Shown piece by piece: positions 1 to 9,674 of a DNA stretch of 64,000 nucleotides. The stretch is from Variovorax sp. PAMC28562 (GTDB lineage Bacteria; Pseudomonadota; Gammaproteobacteria; Burkholderiales; Burkholderiaceae_C): positions 1,313,501 through 1,377,500 of the forward strand of contig NZ_CP060296.1 in NCBI RefSeq assembly GCF_014303735.1, read 5' to 3'. The translations under genes were made by a program, and so were the position numbers. Position 1 is the first letter of the stretch; each line of letters starts with the position of its first letter. The notes under the pieces are model-generated. The model was given only the letters and a program-made list of their open reading frames with translations, did not search any database and was not told the origin of the DNA.

Positions 1-140
1 CCGACGCAGCCGCAAAACGCATTGGCAACGTGCTGTGGAACGACCCGGCCAGCGGCGTGATGCGTCATGCGGATGCGGGCTACGACATCGCTATCGCCAC
101 GGCGAAAAAGCATGCGTTGAAGCTGCCGATGATCGAGTAG
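1..140 (+). CDS. hutU: Urocanate hydratase, C-terminal end (partial)
   Basis: The frame is open from the left edge and gives the last 45 residues of urocanase, the second enzyme of histidine degradation (urocanate to imidazolonepropionate, NAD-dependent, cytosolic). The tail contains the family-typical stretch reading [11 protein letters not shown] followed by a Leu-Pro-Met ending before TAG. The rest of the gene lies outside the window. Its position ahead of a histidine-type transporter, hutD and hutI-F-G supports the assignment. Only the 3' end can be judged. Confidence 0.88.
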   Translation, partial: DAAAKRIGNVLWNDPASGVMRHADAGYDIAIATAKKHALKLPMIE

Positions 141-178
141 TTTCCTTTTCTTTTCGTTGTCCTCCATTGAAAGCATCC

Positions 179-934
179 ATGCCCATTCGCCGTCAGTTTC
201 TCGCTGTCGCAACGACAGCCCTCGCCACGCTCGGCTTTGCATCCGCGCTGCATGCGCAAACCGGCGACACCATCACCGTCGGCACGGACGCCACCTTTCC
301 GCCGATGGAGTTCGTCGACAACGGCAAGCGCACCGGCTTCGACATCGAACTGGTCGAGGCCATCGGCAAGACGCTGGGCAAGAAGATCGAATGGACCGAC
401 ATCGACTTCAAGGGACTCATTCCCGGCCTGATCTCCAAGCGCTTCGACATGGCGGTGTCCGCCATCTACATCACGGACGAGCGCAAGAAGGTCGTCGACT
501 TCACCACCCCCTACTACGCGGGCGGCCTCGTCGCGATGGTCAAGGCCGACAACACCAGCATCAAGACGCCGGCCGACTTGAACGGCAAGAAGGTCAGCGT
601 GCAAGTGGGCACGAAGTCGGTCACTTACGTGAAAGAAAAGTACCCGCAAGTGCAGCTGATGGAGGTCGAGAAAAACCAGGAAATGTTCAACCTGGTCGAC
701 ATCGGCCGCAGCGACGCTGCCGTCACGGGCAAGCCCGCCGCCTATCAATACGTGCGCATGCGATCGGGCCTGAAGGTGCTCGACGAGCAACTCACGACAG
801 AGGAGTACGGCATGGCGATCCGCAAGGACACGCCTGAACTGACGAAGGCGGTGAACGGCGCGATCGAGAAGATGAAGGCCGATGGCACGTACGCGGCCAT
901 CGTGAAGAAGTGGTTCAGCAACACGGCGAAGTGA
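179..934 (+). CDS. Amino-acid ABC transporter substrate-binding protein (likely histidine uptake)
   Basis: This 251-residue periplasmic receptor belongs to the polar amino-acid binding family (SBP_bac_3). The ATG at 179 gives a classic signal peptide, with an Arg-Arg pair at residues 4-5, a hydrophobic core and an Ala-rich cleavage region ending near HAQ (about residue 26). The mature protein opens with a TVGTDATFPPMEF-like strand and later shows GFDIELVEAIG, both typical of this family. A longer upstream reading from 35 would destroy the signal peptide, so 179 is preferred. The permease follows 18 bases later. No ATPase subunit lies in this stretch, so it must be supplied from elsewhere. Histidine is inferred from the hut context, not from binding residues. 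Confidence 0.9.
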   Translation: MPIRRQFLAVATTALATLGFASALHAQTGDTITVGTDATFPPMEFVDNGKRTGFDIELVEAIGKTLGKKIEWTDIDFKGLIPGLISKRFDMAVSAIYITDERKKVVDFTTPYYAGGLVAMVKADNTSIKTPADLNGKKVSVQVGTKSVTYVKEKYPQVQLMEVEKNQEMFNLVDIGRSDAAVTGKPAAYQYVRMRSGLKVLDEQLTTEEYGMAIRKDTPELTKAVNGAIEKMKADGTYAAIVKKWFSNTAK

Positions 935-952
935 TGTCGGCTGACCGGCCCC

Positions 953-1621
953 ATGGATCTTGATTTCTCCCCAGTCTGGCAAGGCTGGTCTGCCCTTTTG
1001 CAGGGCGCGCTCGTCACGGTCGAGCTCACGGCGTGCGCGCTGCTGCTCGGCTGCGTGCTCGGCCTCCTGGTTGGCATCGGCCGGCTGAATCCGAAGCGCC
1101 GCTGGCTCTATTCGGTTTGCACGGCTTACGTCGCGGTCATTCGCGGCACGCCGTTACTGGTGCAGCTCTTCATCCTCTTCTTTGGGCTGCCGCACTTCGG
1201 CATCCTGCTGCCGGCCTTCTTGTGCGGCGTGCTCGGCATGGGCGTGTACTCGGGCGCGTACGTGTCGGAGATCGTACGGGGCGCCATCCAGTCGATCGAC
1301 CGTGGCCAGACCCTGGCGGCCGAGTCGCTGGGCATGACGCCGGCTGTCGCGATGCGACAGGTGATCCTGCCGCAAGCTACCGTGCGCATGATCCCGCCAC
1401 TGGGCAACGAGTTCATCGCGCTGATCAAGAACTCGGCGCTCGTGTCCTTGCTCACCATTCACGACGTGATGCATGAAGGGCAGAAAATCATCAGCGTGTC
1501 GTACCGCTCGCTGGAGGTGTACCTTGCGATAGCGCTCGTGTACTTCGTGCTGACCGGTGCTGTCACGCTGGTGCTGCGCCATTTCGAACAACGACTTCGC
1601 CAAGGTGGACTGCTGAGATGA
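953..1621 (+). CDS. Amino-acid ABC transporter permease, HisM/GlnP type
   Basis: This 222-residue inner-membrane permease forms the channel for the upstream receptor. It shows the usual His/Glu/Gln-type layout: an N-terminal helix near residues 20-45, the IRGTPLLVQLF segment around residues 62-75, and the EAA-loop reading ESLGMTPAVAMRQVILPQA around residues 125-143, which contacts the ATPase. The final codons overlap the hutD start by ATGA, suggesting translational coupling. A single permease implies a homodimeric channel, or a second permease encoded outside the window. Confidence 0.92.
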   Translation: MDLDFSPVWQGWSALLQGALVTVELTACALLLGCVLGLLVGIGRLNPKRRWLYSVCTAYVAVIRGTPLLVQLFILFFGLPHFGILLPAFLCGVLGMGVYSGAYVSEIVRGAIQSIDRGQTLAAESLGMTPAVAMRQVILPQATVRMIPPLGNEFIALIKNSALVSLLTIHDVMHEGQKIISVSYRSLEVYLAIALVYFVLTGAVTLVLRHFEQRLRQGGLLR

Positions 1622-2193
1622 CCCTGCAACGTTTCGCTCGCAACGCACTGCGCTCGACCCCGTGGAAAAACGGCGGTGGCACCACGCAAGAGATTGCGAC
1701 CTGGCCACCGGAGGCAGGGCTCAGCGCGTTCGATTGGCGCGTGAGCATCGGCACCGTTGCGGCGAGCGGACCGTTCTCGGTATTCCCCGGCATGGACCGC
1801 ACCATCGTGCTGCTCGACGGCGAAGGCATGCGCCTGCGTTCCGCCGATGGCCGCGTCGTGCACCGGCTCGACGAGCCGCACGAGCCCTTCGCGTTCAGCG
1901 GCGATGTCGAAGTCGACTGCACGTTGATCGGCGGTGCGTCGAGCGACTTCAACGTGATGACGCGCCGTGCGGCGTGGGTCGTCGATGTGCGCGTATTCGA
2001 AGAAGGCCTGACTCTCGGCGCCGCCGAGTACGGCGTGCTGATGAGCCTCGACGGGCATTGGCAGGCCGGCGAGCAGAAGTTGAATCAGGGCGAAGGCATC
2101 TGGTGGGCAGATGTCCGCACTGAATGGCGCTTGGCGCCGTTGAGCCGCAGCGCGAAGCTGGTGGCTGTGCGATGGAAGCCGAGCGCGCTATGA
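1618..2193 (+). CDS. hutD: HutD family protein
   Basis: This 191-residue cupin-like protein of the HutD/Ves family starts with the family signature TPWKNGGGTTQEIA (about residues 15-28), followed by a DWRVSIGTVAASGPFSVFPG block and DRTIVLLDG. HutD is widespread in hut operons. It is not one of the catabolic enzymes; work in Pseudomonas suggests it tempers hut expression, probably by binding a pathway metabolite. It overlaps the permease stop by four bases, so the transporter and hutD are co-translated. The histidine locus is then interrupted by the 2603-6044 module before hutI. Confidence 0.9.
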   Translation: MTLQRFARNALRSTPWKNGGGTTQEIATWPPEAGLSAFDWRVSIGTVAASGPFSVFPGMDRTIVLLDGEGMRLRSADGRVVHRLDEPHEPFAFSGDVEVDCTLIGGASSDFNVMTRRAAWVVDVRVFEEGLTLGAAEYGVLMSLDGHWQAGEQKLNQGEGIWWADVRTEWRLAPLSRSAKLVAVRWKPSAL

Positions 2194-2602
2194 CGCCGTC
2201 TTAGCGGCCGTTCGCTCGTATCGCGGTCTTCTTTGCTGCAATGCCTATCCGCGAAGGCACAGCCATCCCACCAGCAATGTGGCGCTGATCCATGCGGCTC
2301 GGCGAAGAAAGTGTTGCATATGGTCGCGCCATGACAACGGCATCGGGTTGAGCGCGTGCCGGAGTACGTCGCGGTCCTCGCGACGCTGCATTCTTTGGCG
2401 CTGCCGGATCGTTTGCCGACTCAAATTGCAAGCTGTCATGACGTGTCGAAAATTTCCCACTGAATGGCTGGCGTTGCATCAGAGGAGATTCCTCGGCGCA
2501 TCGACGCTCGATTCTGTGGATTTGGGGGCGACGCTGGAATGCCGAAAGGCGTCATCACGATCACCTTTGGCGATCGTGCCGCTCAGGGAATTCGAAAAAG
2601 CG
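2194..2602. other. Intergenic stretch with no supported gene
   Basis: About 400 bases lie between the hutD stop and the stop of the convergent LysR gene. Short open frames exist on both strands but have no family signature or convincing ribosome binding site. The base composition is less GC-rich than the flanking hut genes. I see no tRNA, clear terminator or repeat. It may be junction sequence left when the LysR/sulfatase module entered the hut locus. Confidence 0.5.
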
Positions 2603-3517
2603 TCAGTCCATCGGGCCAACCAGCCGCGCGTATGAAACGAACATGCTGGTCAACGTGCTGGCAAGCGGCGTGAGCGGAACGCTGTGTCGATGCACCAGGC
2701 AGATTTCATACCTGGGAAGTTGCTCCGCGAGAGGAATGGCGACCAATTTGCCGTCCATGATGCCGGCGGTCAAGATCATGCGAGGCAGCGGCGCGAGGAG
2801 GTCGGTCTTGGAAAGAATCATCAAACTGTCGAACATCGAATTGCTCGTGACAGCGATCCTCGGACTGCCCAAGCCGCACGCGGCAAACAACTCGACGACA
2901 CTGCCTTTTGGAGCGCCAAAGGATTCGGGCGAACCGAGGACGAGCCATTCGCTTTCGGCGAGTTCGCGGATGGACTTGGCCCGTGCCATTGGATGGTCTT
3001 TTCTAGCCACCACCACGGGCTCGCTTTTGAACAGCCTGGTAACCACCAGATCTTCGGTTTCGATGTCTGCGGGCAAGGGCACGATCGCAAAGTCGAGGCG
3101 GCCTTCACGCACAGCCGGAAGAAGCGAGTGCGACAGGCCGCTGGTCAGTTGGACCATCACATCCGGATTGCGTTTGCGAAAGTCGGCGAGCACCGTCGGT
3201 GCGAGCAGCAGTGATGGCGCCGTCGAAACGCCGAATGCAACGCTTCCCATACCAAGGCCGCGCAATTGTTGGATCGCCGTCTCCGCCTGGTCGCATTCAC
3301 GCAAGATCGCTTGCGCGCGCACGAACAGCGCGTCGGCGTAGCGGGTCAGCGTGATGCCACGCGTGGTGCGATGCAACAGGCTGACCTGCAACGAACTTTC
3401 GAGGTTTTGCAGGCTCTTGGTGAGGCCTGACTGGGAAGTCTGCAGTGAGCGCGCCGCGGCGCGAACGCTTCCCTGCTGGACCACGGCTACAAAATCTCGC
3501 AGTTGCTGAAGTGTCAT
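2603..3517 (-). CDS. LysR-family transcriptional regulator
   Basis: This 304-residue DNA-binding regulator carries a standard LysR N-terminal helix-turn-helix (MTLQQLRDFVAVVQQGSV, then AAARSLQTSQSGLTKSLQNLE, about residues 1-50) and a periplasmic-binding-like effector domain. The ATG at 3517 gives the normal family start; an upstream in-frame ATG at 3619 would add 34 unrelated residues. The gene is divergent from the sulfatase, with about 130 bases between them, the usual arrangement for a LysR regulator and its target. It probably controls the sulfatase and Bug-receptor genes. The ligand is unknown. Confidence 0.88.
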   Translation of the reverse strand: MTLQQLRDFVAVVQQGSVRAAARSLQTSQSGLTKSLQNLESSLQVSLLHRTTRGITLTRYADALFVRAQAILRECDQAETAIQQLRGLGMGSVAFGVSTAPSLLLAPTVLADFRKRNPDVMVQLTSGLSHSLLPAVREGRLDFAIVPLPADIETEDLVVTRLFKSEPVVVARKDHPMARAKSIRELAESEWLVLGSPESFGAPKGSVVELFAACGLGSPRIAVTSNSMFDSLMILSKTDLLAPLPRMILTAGIMDGKLVAIPLAEQLPRYEICLVHRHSVPLTPLASTLTSMFVSYARLVGPMD

Positions 3518-3646
3518 GGCGTGATCGCTGAAGGTGATCTTGATGCTGTATTGCGACCTTACGTTGTTCAGCACCGCTCTACAGAATGGCTCGGGCGATA
3601 GACCCGCTGGAGCCTTCATCGAATGTCGCGCAAAAAAGAATGCCCG

Positions 3647-5038
3647 ATGAAAACTGCGCCAGCCGACCGCCCGAACATCATTTTCATTGTCGCCGATGAC
3701 CTCGGATATGCCGACCTGGGTTGCTACGGCGGCCGGGCGCCGGTCTCGCCGGTGCTCGACGCTCTTGCCGAGCGGGGCATTCGCTTCGACCAGGGATACG
3801 CCAACTCACCCGTGTGCTCGCCGACGCGCTTCGCGTTGATGACAGCCCGGTATCAGTACCACCTCCGGGGCGCTGCAGAGGAGCCCATCAACAGCAAAAG
3901 CCGCGGCAGCGCGGAGCTCGGCTTGCCGGCCGACTGCCCGACGCTCCCGTCACGATTGCGGGCTGCCGGCTATCGAACTGCATTGGTAGGCAAGTGGCAC
4001 CTGGGCTATCCGCCAACCTTCGGCCCTCTCAAGTCTGGGTATGACGAGTTCTTCGGGCCGATGTCCGGTGGTGTCGATTACTTCACCCACTGCGACACCG
4101 GCGGCACCCACGACCTTTGGCAGAGCAGCGAACCAGTTACAGAAGACGGCTACCTCACCGACCTTTTCTCCAGGAAGGCCGTGGACTTTATCGAGCGTGC
4201 TGCGCCTGCGGCCGATGCGACGCCCTTCTTCCTCAGTCTCCACTACACGGCGCCACACTGGCCTTGGGAGACGCGAGACGACCAAGACATGGCAATGAGC
4301 CAGGAACTGCGCGCCAACCTCTTTCATCACGGCGGAGGCAACATCCATGCGTATCGCAAGATGATTCATCACATGGACGAGGGCATCGGCTGGATCGTCG
4401 ATGCTTTAAAAAAGAAGGGGCTGCTGGACAACACGCTGATCGTCTTCACGAGCGACAACGGGGGTGAGAGATTTTCAGACAATTGGCCTCTTGTTGGCGG
4501 CAAGCTCGACCTGACGGAAGGTGGCATCCGCGTGCCATGGATCGCGCATTGGCCAGCCGTCATCGCACCTGGCCGACAAAGCGCTCAGCAATGCATGACG
4601 ATGGACTGGTCCGCCACGATGCTGGACGCGGCAGGAATCTTGCCCGGTGGCGCGAGTAGTGCGAATAGTGCGAGTAGTGCAATCGACGAGGCAGAGACGC
4701 CGATCGATCCAGCCTGCCCGTTGGACGGCGTATCGCTGCTGGCGGTGCTGCGTGGCACGGAGCCCCCGTTTCGCAGGCGGATGCATTGGCGCATGAAGCA
4801 TCGCGGTCAAAGGGCGCTGCGCGACGGGGATTGGAAATACTTGCGTGTCGACGGGCATGACTATCTCTTCAATCTGGCCGAGGACGAACGCGAGCGCGCC
4901 AATCGCGCGACCCATCAACCGCTGTTGCTCGACGCGATGCGCGCGGACTGGGAAGCTTGGAACGCGACCATGCCCGAGATCCCTGCCGATGCCAGTGTGT
5001 TGCCCGGTTATTCGGCCAAAGACATGCCGCAGCGCTGA
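3647..5038 (+). CDS. Type I sulfatase (arylsulfatase family)
   Basis: This 463-residue hydrolase cleaves sulfate esters. Near the N-terminus it has PNIIFIVADDLGYADLGCYGG, whose paired Asp residues bind the metal, and the sulfatase signature Cys-Ser-Pro-Thr-Arg at residues 57-61, whose Cys is converted to formylglycine in active enzymes. GKWHLG and FTSDNGG, further metal and substrate motifs, are also present. No signal peptide is evident, so it is probably cytosolic. An in-frame ATG at 3623 would add eight residues; neither start has a strong ribosome binding site. A short nine-base repeat is inserted in the C-terminal half. The next gene encodes a Bug receptor. The substrate cannot be read from sequence. 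Confidence 0.9.
   Translation: MKTAPADRPNIIFIVADDLGYADLGCYGGRAPVSPVLDALAERGIRFDQGYANSPVCSPTRFALMTARYQYHLRGAAEEPINSKSRGSAELGLPADCPTLPSRLRAAGYRTALVGKWHLGYPPTFGPLKSGYDEFFGPMSGGVDYFTHCDTGGTHDLWQSSEPVTEDGYLTDLFSRKAVDFIERAAPAADATPFFLSLHYTAPHWPWETRDDQDMAMSQELRANLFHHGGGNIHAYRKMIHHMDEGIGWIVDALKKKGLLDNTLIVFTSDNGGERFSDNWPLVGGKLDLTEGGIRVPWIAHWPAVIAPGRQSAQQCMTMDWSATMLDAAGILPGGASSANSASSAIDEAETPIDPACPLDGVSLLAVLRGTEPPFRRRMHWRMKHRGQRALRDGDWKYLRVDGHDYLFNLAEDERERANRATHQPLLLDAMRADWEAWNATMPEIPADASVLPGYSAKDMPQR
4652..4678. repeat. Three tandem 9-base repeats inside the sulfatase
   Basis: Three copies of GCGAGTAGT occur in a row, the middle one with one change, encoding a Ser/Ala/Asn-rich loop (about residues 336-344). 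The repeat keeps frame, so copy-number change would alter loop length without breaking the protein. Confidence 0.7.
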
Positions 5039-5072
5039 ATCGATTTGTCTATCAATGGAAAACGAAAGACCC

Positions 5073-6044
5073 ATGAAATCCAACTTGCTGCACCTGCTCG
5101 TCATCGCGAGCTTCACGGTGCTTCCGTTCGGGTCCATTGCGCAAGAGGCGTATCCCGCCAAGCCCATCCGCATCGTTGTTCCCTACCCAGCCGGAGGTGT
5201 GCCGGACGTTCTCACCAGAGTCGTGGCAGAGAAAGTGGCTGCGTCCTGGGGTCAGCCATTTGTGATCGAGGCCAAGCCGGGCGCCAGCGGCAACATTGCG
5301 GCACTGGCGGTAAAAGGCGCCCCGCCCGATGGCTATACGTTGATGGTTGCAGCCCCTTTTCTGACGATCAATCCGCTGCTCGACACCAACACCAAGTTCG
5401 CGACGAAGGACTTCGTGCCTGCTGTCCTGCTGGCCAATTCACCGAACGTTCTGGTGGTGCCGGCAACGCTTCCTGTCAACACGCTGAAGGAGTTCGTTGC
5501 TTACGCCAAGTCTCGTCCGGGAAAGCTCAACACCGCCAACCACGGGACCGGAACGTCCAATCACATGGGCACCGAAGTGTTCATGTCGGTTGCGGATCTC
5601 GACATGGTCATGATTGGCTACAAAGGGCAGGTCCAGTCGGTGCCTGACCTGCTCAGCGGTCAGATCGATTTCATGTTTTTGGCCTCGGCGCAGGCTGCGC
5701 CTTTTCTCAAGTCCGGCAAGCTGAAGGCGCTTGCTGTCAGTGCAGACAAACGGCTCGAGTCGCTGCCCGACGTCCTGACTGTCGGCGAGGCAGGCTATCC
5801 CGCCGCCGTTGTGCTCCCGTGGTATGGACTGGTAGCACCCGCAGGCACGCCGACGGCGATCGTCGCGCGCATCAATGCCGCGTTCACCGAAGCGCTGAAA
5901 GACCCAGAGGTCGCCAAGCGCCTCCACAGCCTGTACGCCGAACCCATGGGTGGCTCACCCGCAGACTTCCAGCGTCTGCTGGCCTCTGAAAACACGCGCT
6001 GGGCCGATGTCATCAAGAAGCGGAACATCCAGCCCGAGAAGTGA
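5073..6044 (+). CDS. Tripartite tricarboxylate transporter receptor, Bug family
   Basis: This 323-residue periplasmic solute receptor of the Bug/TctC family starts at ATG 5073, which gives a clean signal peptide ending near SIAQ. The mature N-terminus reads YPAKPIRIVVPYPAGG, the hallmark of the family, followed by GQPFVIEAKPGASGN and GAPPDGYTL. An alternative ATG at 5055 would add six residues. Bug proteins bind carboxylates and are greatly expanded in Burkholderiales, mostly as orphans without TctA/TctB membrane subunits; this one is also an orphan here. Its place directly after the sulfatase (about 35 bases) suggests it senses or helps import a sulfated or carboxylated organic compound, which is inference. 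Confidence 0.92.
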   Translation: MKSNLLHLLVIASFTVLPFGSIAQEAYPAKPIRIVVPYPAGGVPDVLTRVVAEKVAASWGQPFVIEAKPGASGNIAALAVKGAPPDGYTLMVAAPFLTINPLLDTNTKFATKDFVPAVLLANSPNVLVVPATLPVNTLKEFVAYAKSRPGKLNTANHGTGTSNHMGTEVFMSVADLDMVMIGYKGQVQSVPDLLSGQIDFMFLASAQAAPFLKSGKLKALAVSADKRLESLPDVLTVGEAGYPAAVVLPWYGLVAPAGTPTAIVARINAAFTEALKDPEVAKRLHSLYAEPMGGSPADFQRLLASENTRWADVIKKRNIQPEK

Positions 6045-6098
6045 AGTCTTACACTGGCTCTTCGCCGGAAAAACATGCCGGCAAGTCTCTGGTGACCC

Positions 6099-7355
6099 AT
6101 GACGATTTCGTTTGACTCGCATCCTTCCGCAGACGGCCTCTGGACTGATCTTCGGTTGCCATTCCAGCCTGGAACCAACGTAGCGATCGTCGTCGAGCAC
6201 GGCATCGTTCGCTGGATCGGTTCGCCCGATGCAGTGCCGAAAGAGTTCTCGGGGTTGCCGACGCATGAGGGTGGAAATGCGCTCGTCACACCCGGCCTCG
6301 TCGATTGCCACACGCACCTGGTCTACGGTGGCCAGCGCGCCAACGAGTTCGCGATGCGGCTGGCCGGTGCGAGTTACGAAGAGGTCGCCAAGGCAGGCGG
6401 CGGCATCGTCGCGAGCGTGCGCGCCACACGCGAGGCGAGCGAAGACGAACTGTTCTCGAGCGCATCGCATCGATTGCAAAGCCTGTTGTCCGAAGGCGTC
6501 TGCGCGATCGAGATCAAGTCGGGCTACGGCCTTGCGCTGGAACATGAGCGCAAGCAGTTGCGTGTGGCACGGCGACTGGCCCGAGCACATGGCGTGACGG
6601 TACGCACCACCTTCCTCGGCGCGCATGCGTTGCCGCCCGAGTACGCCGGCCGACCGCACGGCAGTCGCGACTACATCGATCTCGTGTGCAACGAGATGCT
6701 GCCCGCGCTGGCAGCCGAAGGACTCGTCGATGCGGTCGATGTGTTCTGCGAGCGCATTGCGTTTTCTCTGGCCGAAACCGAGCAGGTCTTCAAGGCGGCG
6801 CGAGCGCTCGGCTTGCCGATCAAACTGCACGCCGAACAACTCTCCGACATGGGTGGCGCCGCGCTCGCCGCACGCCACGGCGCGTTGTCGTGCGACCACA
6901 TCGAGCACCTGTCGCAAGCCGGCATCGACGCCATGCGCGAAGCCGGCACCGTCGCCGTGCTGTTGCCCGGTGCGTTCTATACATTGCGCGACACGCAGCT
7001 GCCGCCGATCGCCGCGTTGCGTGCGGCCGGCGTGCCGATGGCGGTGTCGACCGATCACAACCCCGGCACCTCGCCCGTGCTGAGTTTGCTGCTGATGGTG
7101 AACATGGCATGCACCTTGTTTCGGCTGACCGTTCCCGAAGCCATCGATGGTGTGACGGTGCATGCGGCACGTGCGTTGGGACTGCAGGAAACGCACGGCA
7201 CGTTGGCAGTCGGACGGCCTGCGAACTTCGTTTTGTGGGACTTGCAGGATGTTGCCGAGCTGGCGTATTGGTTCGGTCAGCGGCCGATGAAGGCCGTGGT
7301 GCGGCAGGGGCGGATCGCTGAGGGGTCCCGCCTCGCTCAACGCGCAGCACAGTGA
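6099..7355 (+). CDS. hutI: Imidazolonepropionase
   Basis: This 418-residue amidohydrolase opens the imidazolone ring of imidazolonepropionate to give N-formimino-L-glutamate, the third step of histidine degradation. The metal-binding motif [10 protein letters not shown] sits near residues 68-77, followed by [23 protein letters not shown], characteristic of HutI. Further motifs are EIKSGYGL, the KLHAEQLSD segment with a metal-ligand His, and [10 protein letters not shown]. The GTG start of hutF overlaps its stop, so the two are translationally coupled. Length and motifs are fully typical. Confidence 0.96.
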   Translation: MTISFDSHPSADGLWTDLRLPFQPGTNVAIVVEHGIVRWIGSPDAVPKEFSGLPTHEGGNALVTPGLVDCHTHLVYGGQRANEFAMRLAGASYEEVAKAGGGIVASVRATREASEDELFSSASHRLQSLLSEGVCAIEIKSGYGLALEHERKQLRVARRLARAHGVTVRTTFLGAHALPPEYAGRPHGSRDYIDLVCNEMLPALAAEGLVDAVDVFCERIAFSLAETEQVFKAARALGLPIKLHAEQLSDMGGAALAARHGALSCDHIEHLSQAGIDAMREAGTVAVLLPGAFYTLRDTQLPPIAALRAAGVPMAVSTDHNPGTSPVLSLLLMVNMACTLFRLTVPEAIDGVTVHAARALGLQETHGTLAVGRPANFVLWDLQDVAELAYWFGQRPMKAVVRQGRIAEGSRLAQRAAQ

Positions 7356-8785
7356 CAAATTCCGTCTTCGCCAAAGACGCCCTGCTCCCAACGGGCTGGT
7401 CCACCAACGTGCGCCTGTCATGGAACGACAAAGGCCGATTGGCCGAAATCGAAACCGACGCAGCTCCCCCGACCAACACCGCCATCGCCATCGCCAAAGG
7501 CCCGCTCATTCCGGGTATGCCCAATCTTCACTCGCATGCCTTCCAGCGCGCCATCGCCGGCCTCACTGAGTTCCGCGGCCAAAGCGTCGACGGACAGCAA
7601 GACAGCTTCTGGAGCTGGCGCAGCTTGATGTACCGTTTCGCGCTGCGGCTCGACCCGGCGCAAATGGAAGCCATCGCGCTCGGCCTCTACGTCGAAATGA
7701 TCGAGGCCGGCTACACGTCGGTCTGCGAGTTTCACTATGTGCACCACGACGCCGATGGCCGTCCGTATGCCGACGACGCCACGCTCGCGCTGGCCCTTAT
7801 GCGTGCTGCGCAACGCGCCGGCATCGGCCTGACTTTGCTGCCCGTGCTGTACCAAACCAGCGGTTTCGGCGGCACCGCACCGGGTGAAGGTCAGCGGCGA
7901 TTCATCCGCTCGACCGACTCGATGCTGCGACTGCTCGAACGCCTCAAGCCACTGTGCGATGCCCAAGGCGCACGGCTCGGCCTCGCGCCGCATTCGCTGC
8001 GCGCGGTGCCGCCCGAAGGCTTGCGCCAAGCGCTTGTCGGACTCGACGCGATCGATGCCACCGCGCCCATTCACATCCACATCGCCGAGCAGACCAAAGA
8101 GGTCGGCGATTGCATTGCCTGGAGCGGGCAACGGCCAGTCGCCTGGCTGCTCGATCACGCTGACGTGAATGCGCGCTGGTGCCTTGTGCATGCAACGCAC
8201 ATGGATGCGGACGAGTACGCGCGTGCGGCGCGCAGCGGCGCCGTCGCGGGCTTGTGCCCGACGACCGAAGCCAACCTCGGCGACGGCATCTTCGATTTGT
8301 CGGCATGGCGCGCTGCCGGTGGTTCGAGGGGTGCGGGCGGCGTCTGGGGCATCGGCTCCGACAGCCACATCTGCGTGAACGCCGCGGAGGAATTGCTGAT
8401 GCTCGAATACAGCCAGCGCCTCGCGACGCGCCAGCGCAACGTCGCTGCCGACAGCGGACAACCGCATGTCGCCACGGCGATGACGCTCGCCGCAGTGCAG
8501 GGCGGCGCGCAGGCGGCTGGCCGCCTGGACCCCGGATGCGTCGCCGGCCTCGCGATCGGTCAGCGCGCCGACTTCGTCGTGCTCGATGCAGCGCATCCAT
8601 CGCTCGCCGGATTGGGAGCTGCCGACATGCTCTCGTCCCATGTCTTCGCAAGCCATCGCACCAGCGCCATCGATTCGGTGTGGGTCGGTGGCGCGCAACG
8701 CACGAAGGGCGGTCGCCATCTTCTTCACGACTCTGCCACTGCGGGGTTCGTCGCTGCGCGCACGCAACTGCTTTCGACCACATGA
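7352..8785 (+). CDS. hutF: Formimidoylglutamate deiminase
   Basis: This 477-residue amidohydrolase removes ammonia from N-formimino-L-glutamate to give N-formyl-L-glutamate. The start is GTG at 7352, overlapping the hutI stop. The zinc-binding HxH lies in [11 protein letters not shown] near residues 55-65; other expected motifs are [39 protein letters not shown] and GSDSHI. HutF marks the five-step pathway in which HutG then deformylates the product, releasing formate instead of formamide. Its stop overlaps hutG by ATGA. Confidence 0.96.
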   Translation: MTNSVFAKDALLPTGWSTNVRLSWNDKGRLAEIETDAAPPTNTAIAIAKGPLIPGMPNLHSHAFQRAIAGLTEFRGQSVDGQQDSFWSWRSLMYRFALRLDPAQMEAIALGLYVEMIEAGYTSVCEFHYVHHDADGRPYADDATLALALMRAAQRAGIGLTLLPVLYQTSGFGGTAPGEGQRRFIRSTDSMLRLLERLKPLCDAQGARLGLAPHSLRAVPPEGLRQALVGLDAIDATAPIHIHIAEQTKEVGDCIAWSGQRPVAWLLDHADVNARWCLVHATHMDADEYARAARSGAVAGLCPTTEANLGDGIFDLSAWRAAGGSRGAGGVWGIGSDSHICVNAAEELLMLEYSQRLATRQRNVAADSGQPHVATAMTLAAVQGGAQAAGRLDPGCVAGLAIGQRADFVVLDAAHPSLAGLGAADMLSSHVFASHRTSAIDSVWVGGAQRTKGGRHLLHDSATAGFVAARTQLLSTT

Positions 8786-9594
8786 CCTTCGTCACCGACC
8801 AACCTCCGTTTCGCTTTCGCCAGGGCACGCGCCCGCTGCTGATCTCCATGCCGCATGTCGGCACTCACGTTCCCCCGGCATTGGCAGTTCGCATGACAGA
8901 AGAAGCGCGCCATGTGCCCGATACCGACTGGCACCTCGAACGGCTCTACGACTTCGCCGATGAACTCGGCGCGTCGGTGCTCGTCGCCACCCATTCACGC
9001 TACGTCATCGACCTCAATCGCGCGCCCGATGGCGCCAGCCTCTATCCCGGCCAGAGCGTGACCGGCCTGTGCCCTATCGACACCTTCGACGACACGCCGA
9101 TCTACACCGCAGGTGATGTGCCCGACGCCGCCGAAATCGCCGCGCGTCGCGATGCGGTCTGGCATCCATACCACCGGCAGTTGCAAGCTGAACTCGCCCG
9201 ACTGAGGGCGGCGCACGCCACCGTCGTCTTGTGGGACGCGCATTCGATCCGCTCGCGACTGCCGCGCTTCTTCGAGGGCAAGCTGCCCGACCTGAATCTG
9301 GGCACCGCCAACGGCGCGAGCTGCAGCGAAGCGCTGGCATCGACACTGCTGGCCATTGCGCAGTCAGCGCCGTCCTACGCGGGCGTGTTGAACGGTCGCT
9401 TCAAGGGCGGCTACATCACGCGCAAATACGGCGATCCGGCCGGGGGCGTGCATGCGGTGCAGCTCGAGATGACCCAGTCCAGCTACATGCAGGAAACGCT
9501 GCCGTTCAACTACTTGCCCGACGAAGCGGCCGGCGTCCTGCCTCAAGTCCGGCAGATGCTCAACGCGGTGCTGGAGTTCGCCCTGAAACGCTAG
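8782..9594 (+). CDS. hutG: N-formylglutamate deformylase
   Basis: This 270-residue metal-dependent hydrolase of the N-formylglutamate amidohydrolase family converts N-formyl-L-glutamate to glutamate and formate, the last hut step. Visible features are LLISMPHVGTHVP near residues 19-31, DLNRAPDG, LWDAHSIRS and FKGGYITRKYG. The ATG at 8782 overlaps the hutF stop by four bases, giving a tight I-F-G transcription unit. The frame continues upstream, but only as antisense-like sequence within hutF, so the short start is chosen. Confidence 0.95.
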   Translation: MTFVTDQPPFRFRQGTRPLLISMPHVGTHVPPALAVRMTEEARHVPDTDWHLERLYDFADELGASVLVATHSRYVIDLNRAPDGASLYPGQSVTGLCPIDTFDDTPIYTAGDVPDAAEIAARRDAVWHPYHRQLQAELARLRAAHATVVLWDAHSIRSRLPRFFEGKLPDLNLGTANGASCSEALASTLLAIAQSAPSYAGVLNGRFKGGYITRKYGDPAGGVHAVQLEMTQSSYMQETLPFNYLPDEAAGVLPQVRQMLNAVLEFALKR

Positions 9595-9674
9595 GGACAT
9601 CGAGGGGGCAGCAAAAGCAGGGAGGTGGCGCGAGATACCGTCCCATTGTCCAAACACCCCACAGGAAGAAATGT

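Noticed and set aside
2245..2460. Small minus-strand frame ending in a hydrophobic stretch, considered as a small membrane protein
   Set aside because: No ribosome binding site, no supporting context, and only the last 20 or so residues look membrane-like.
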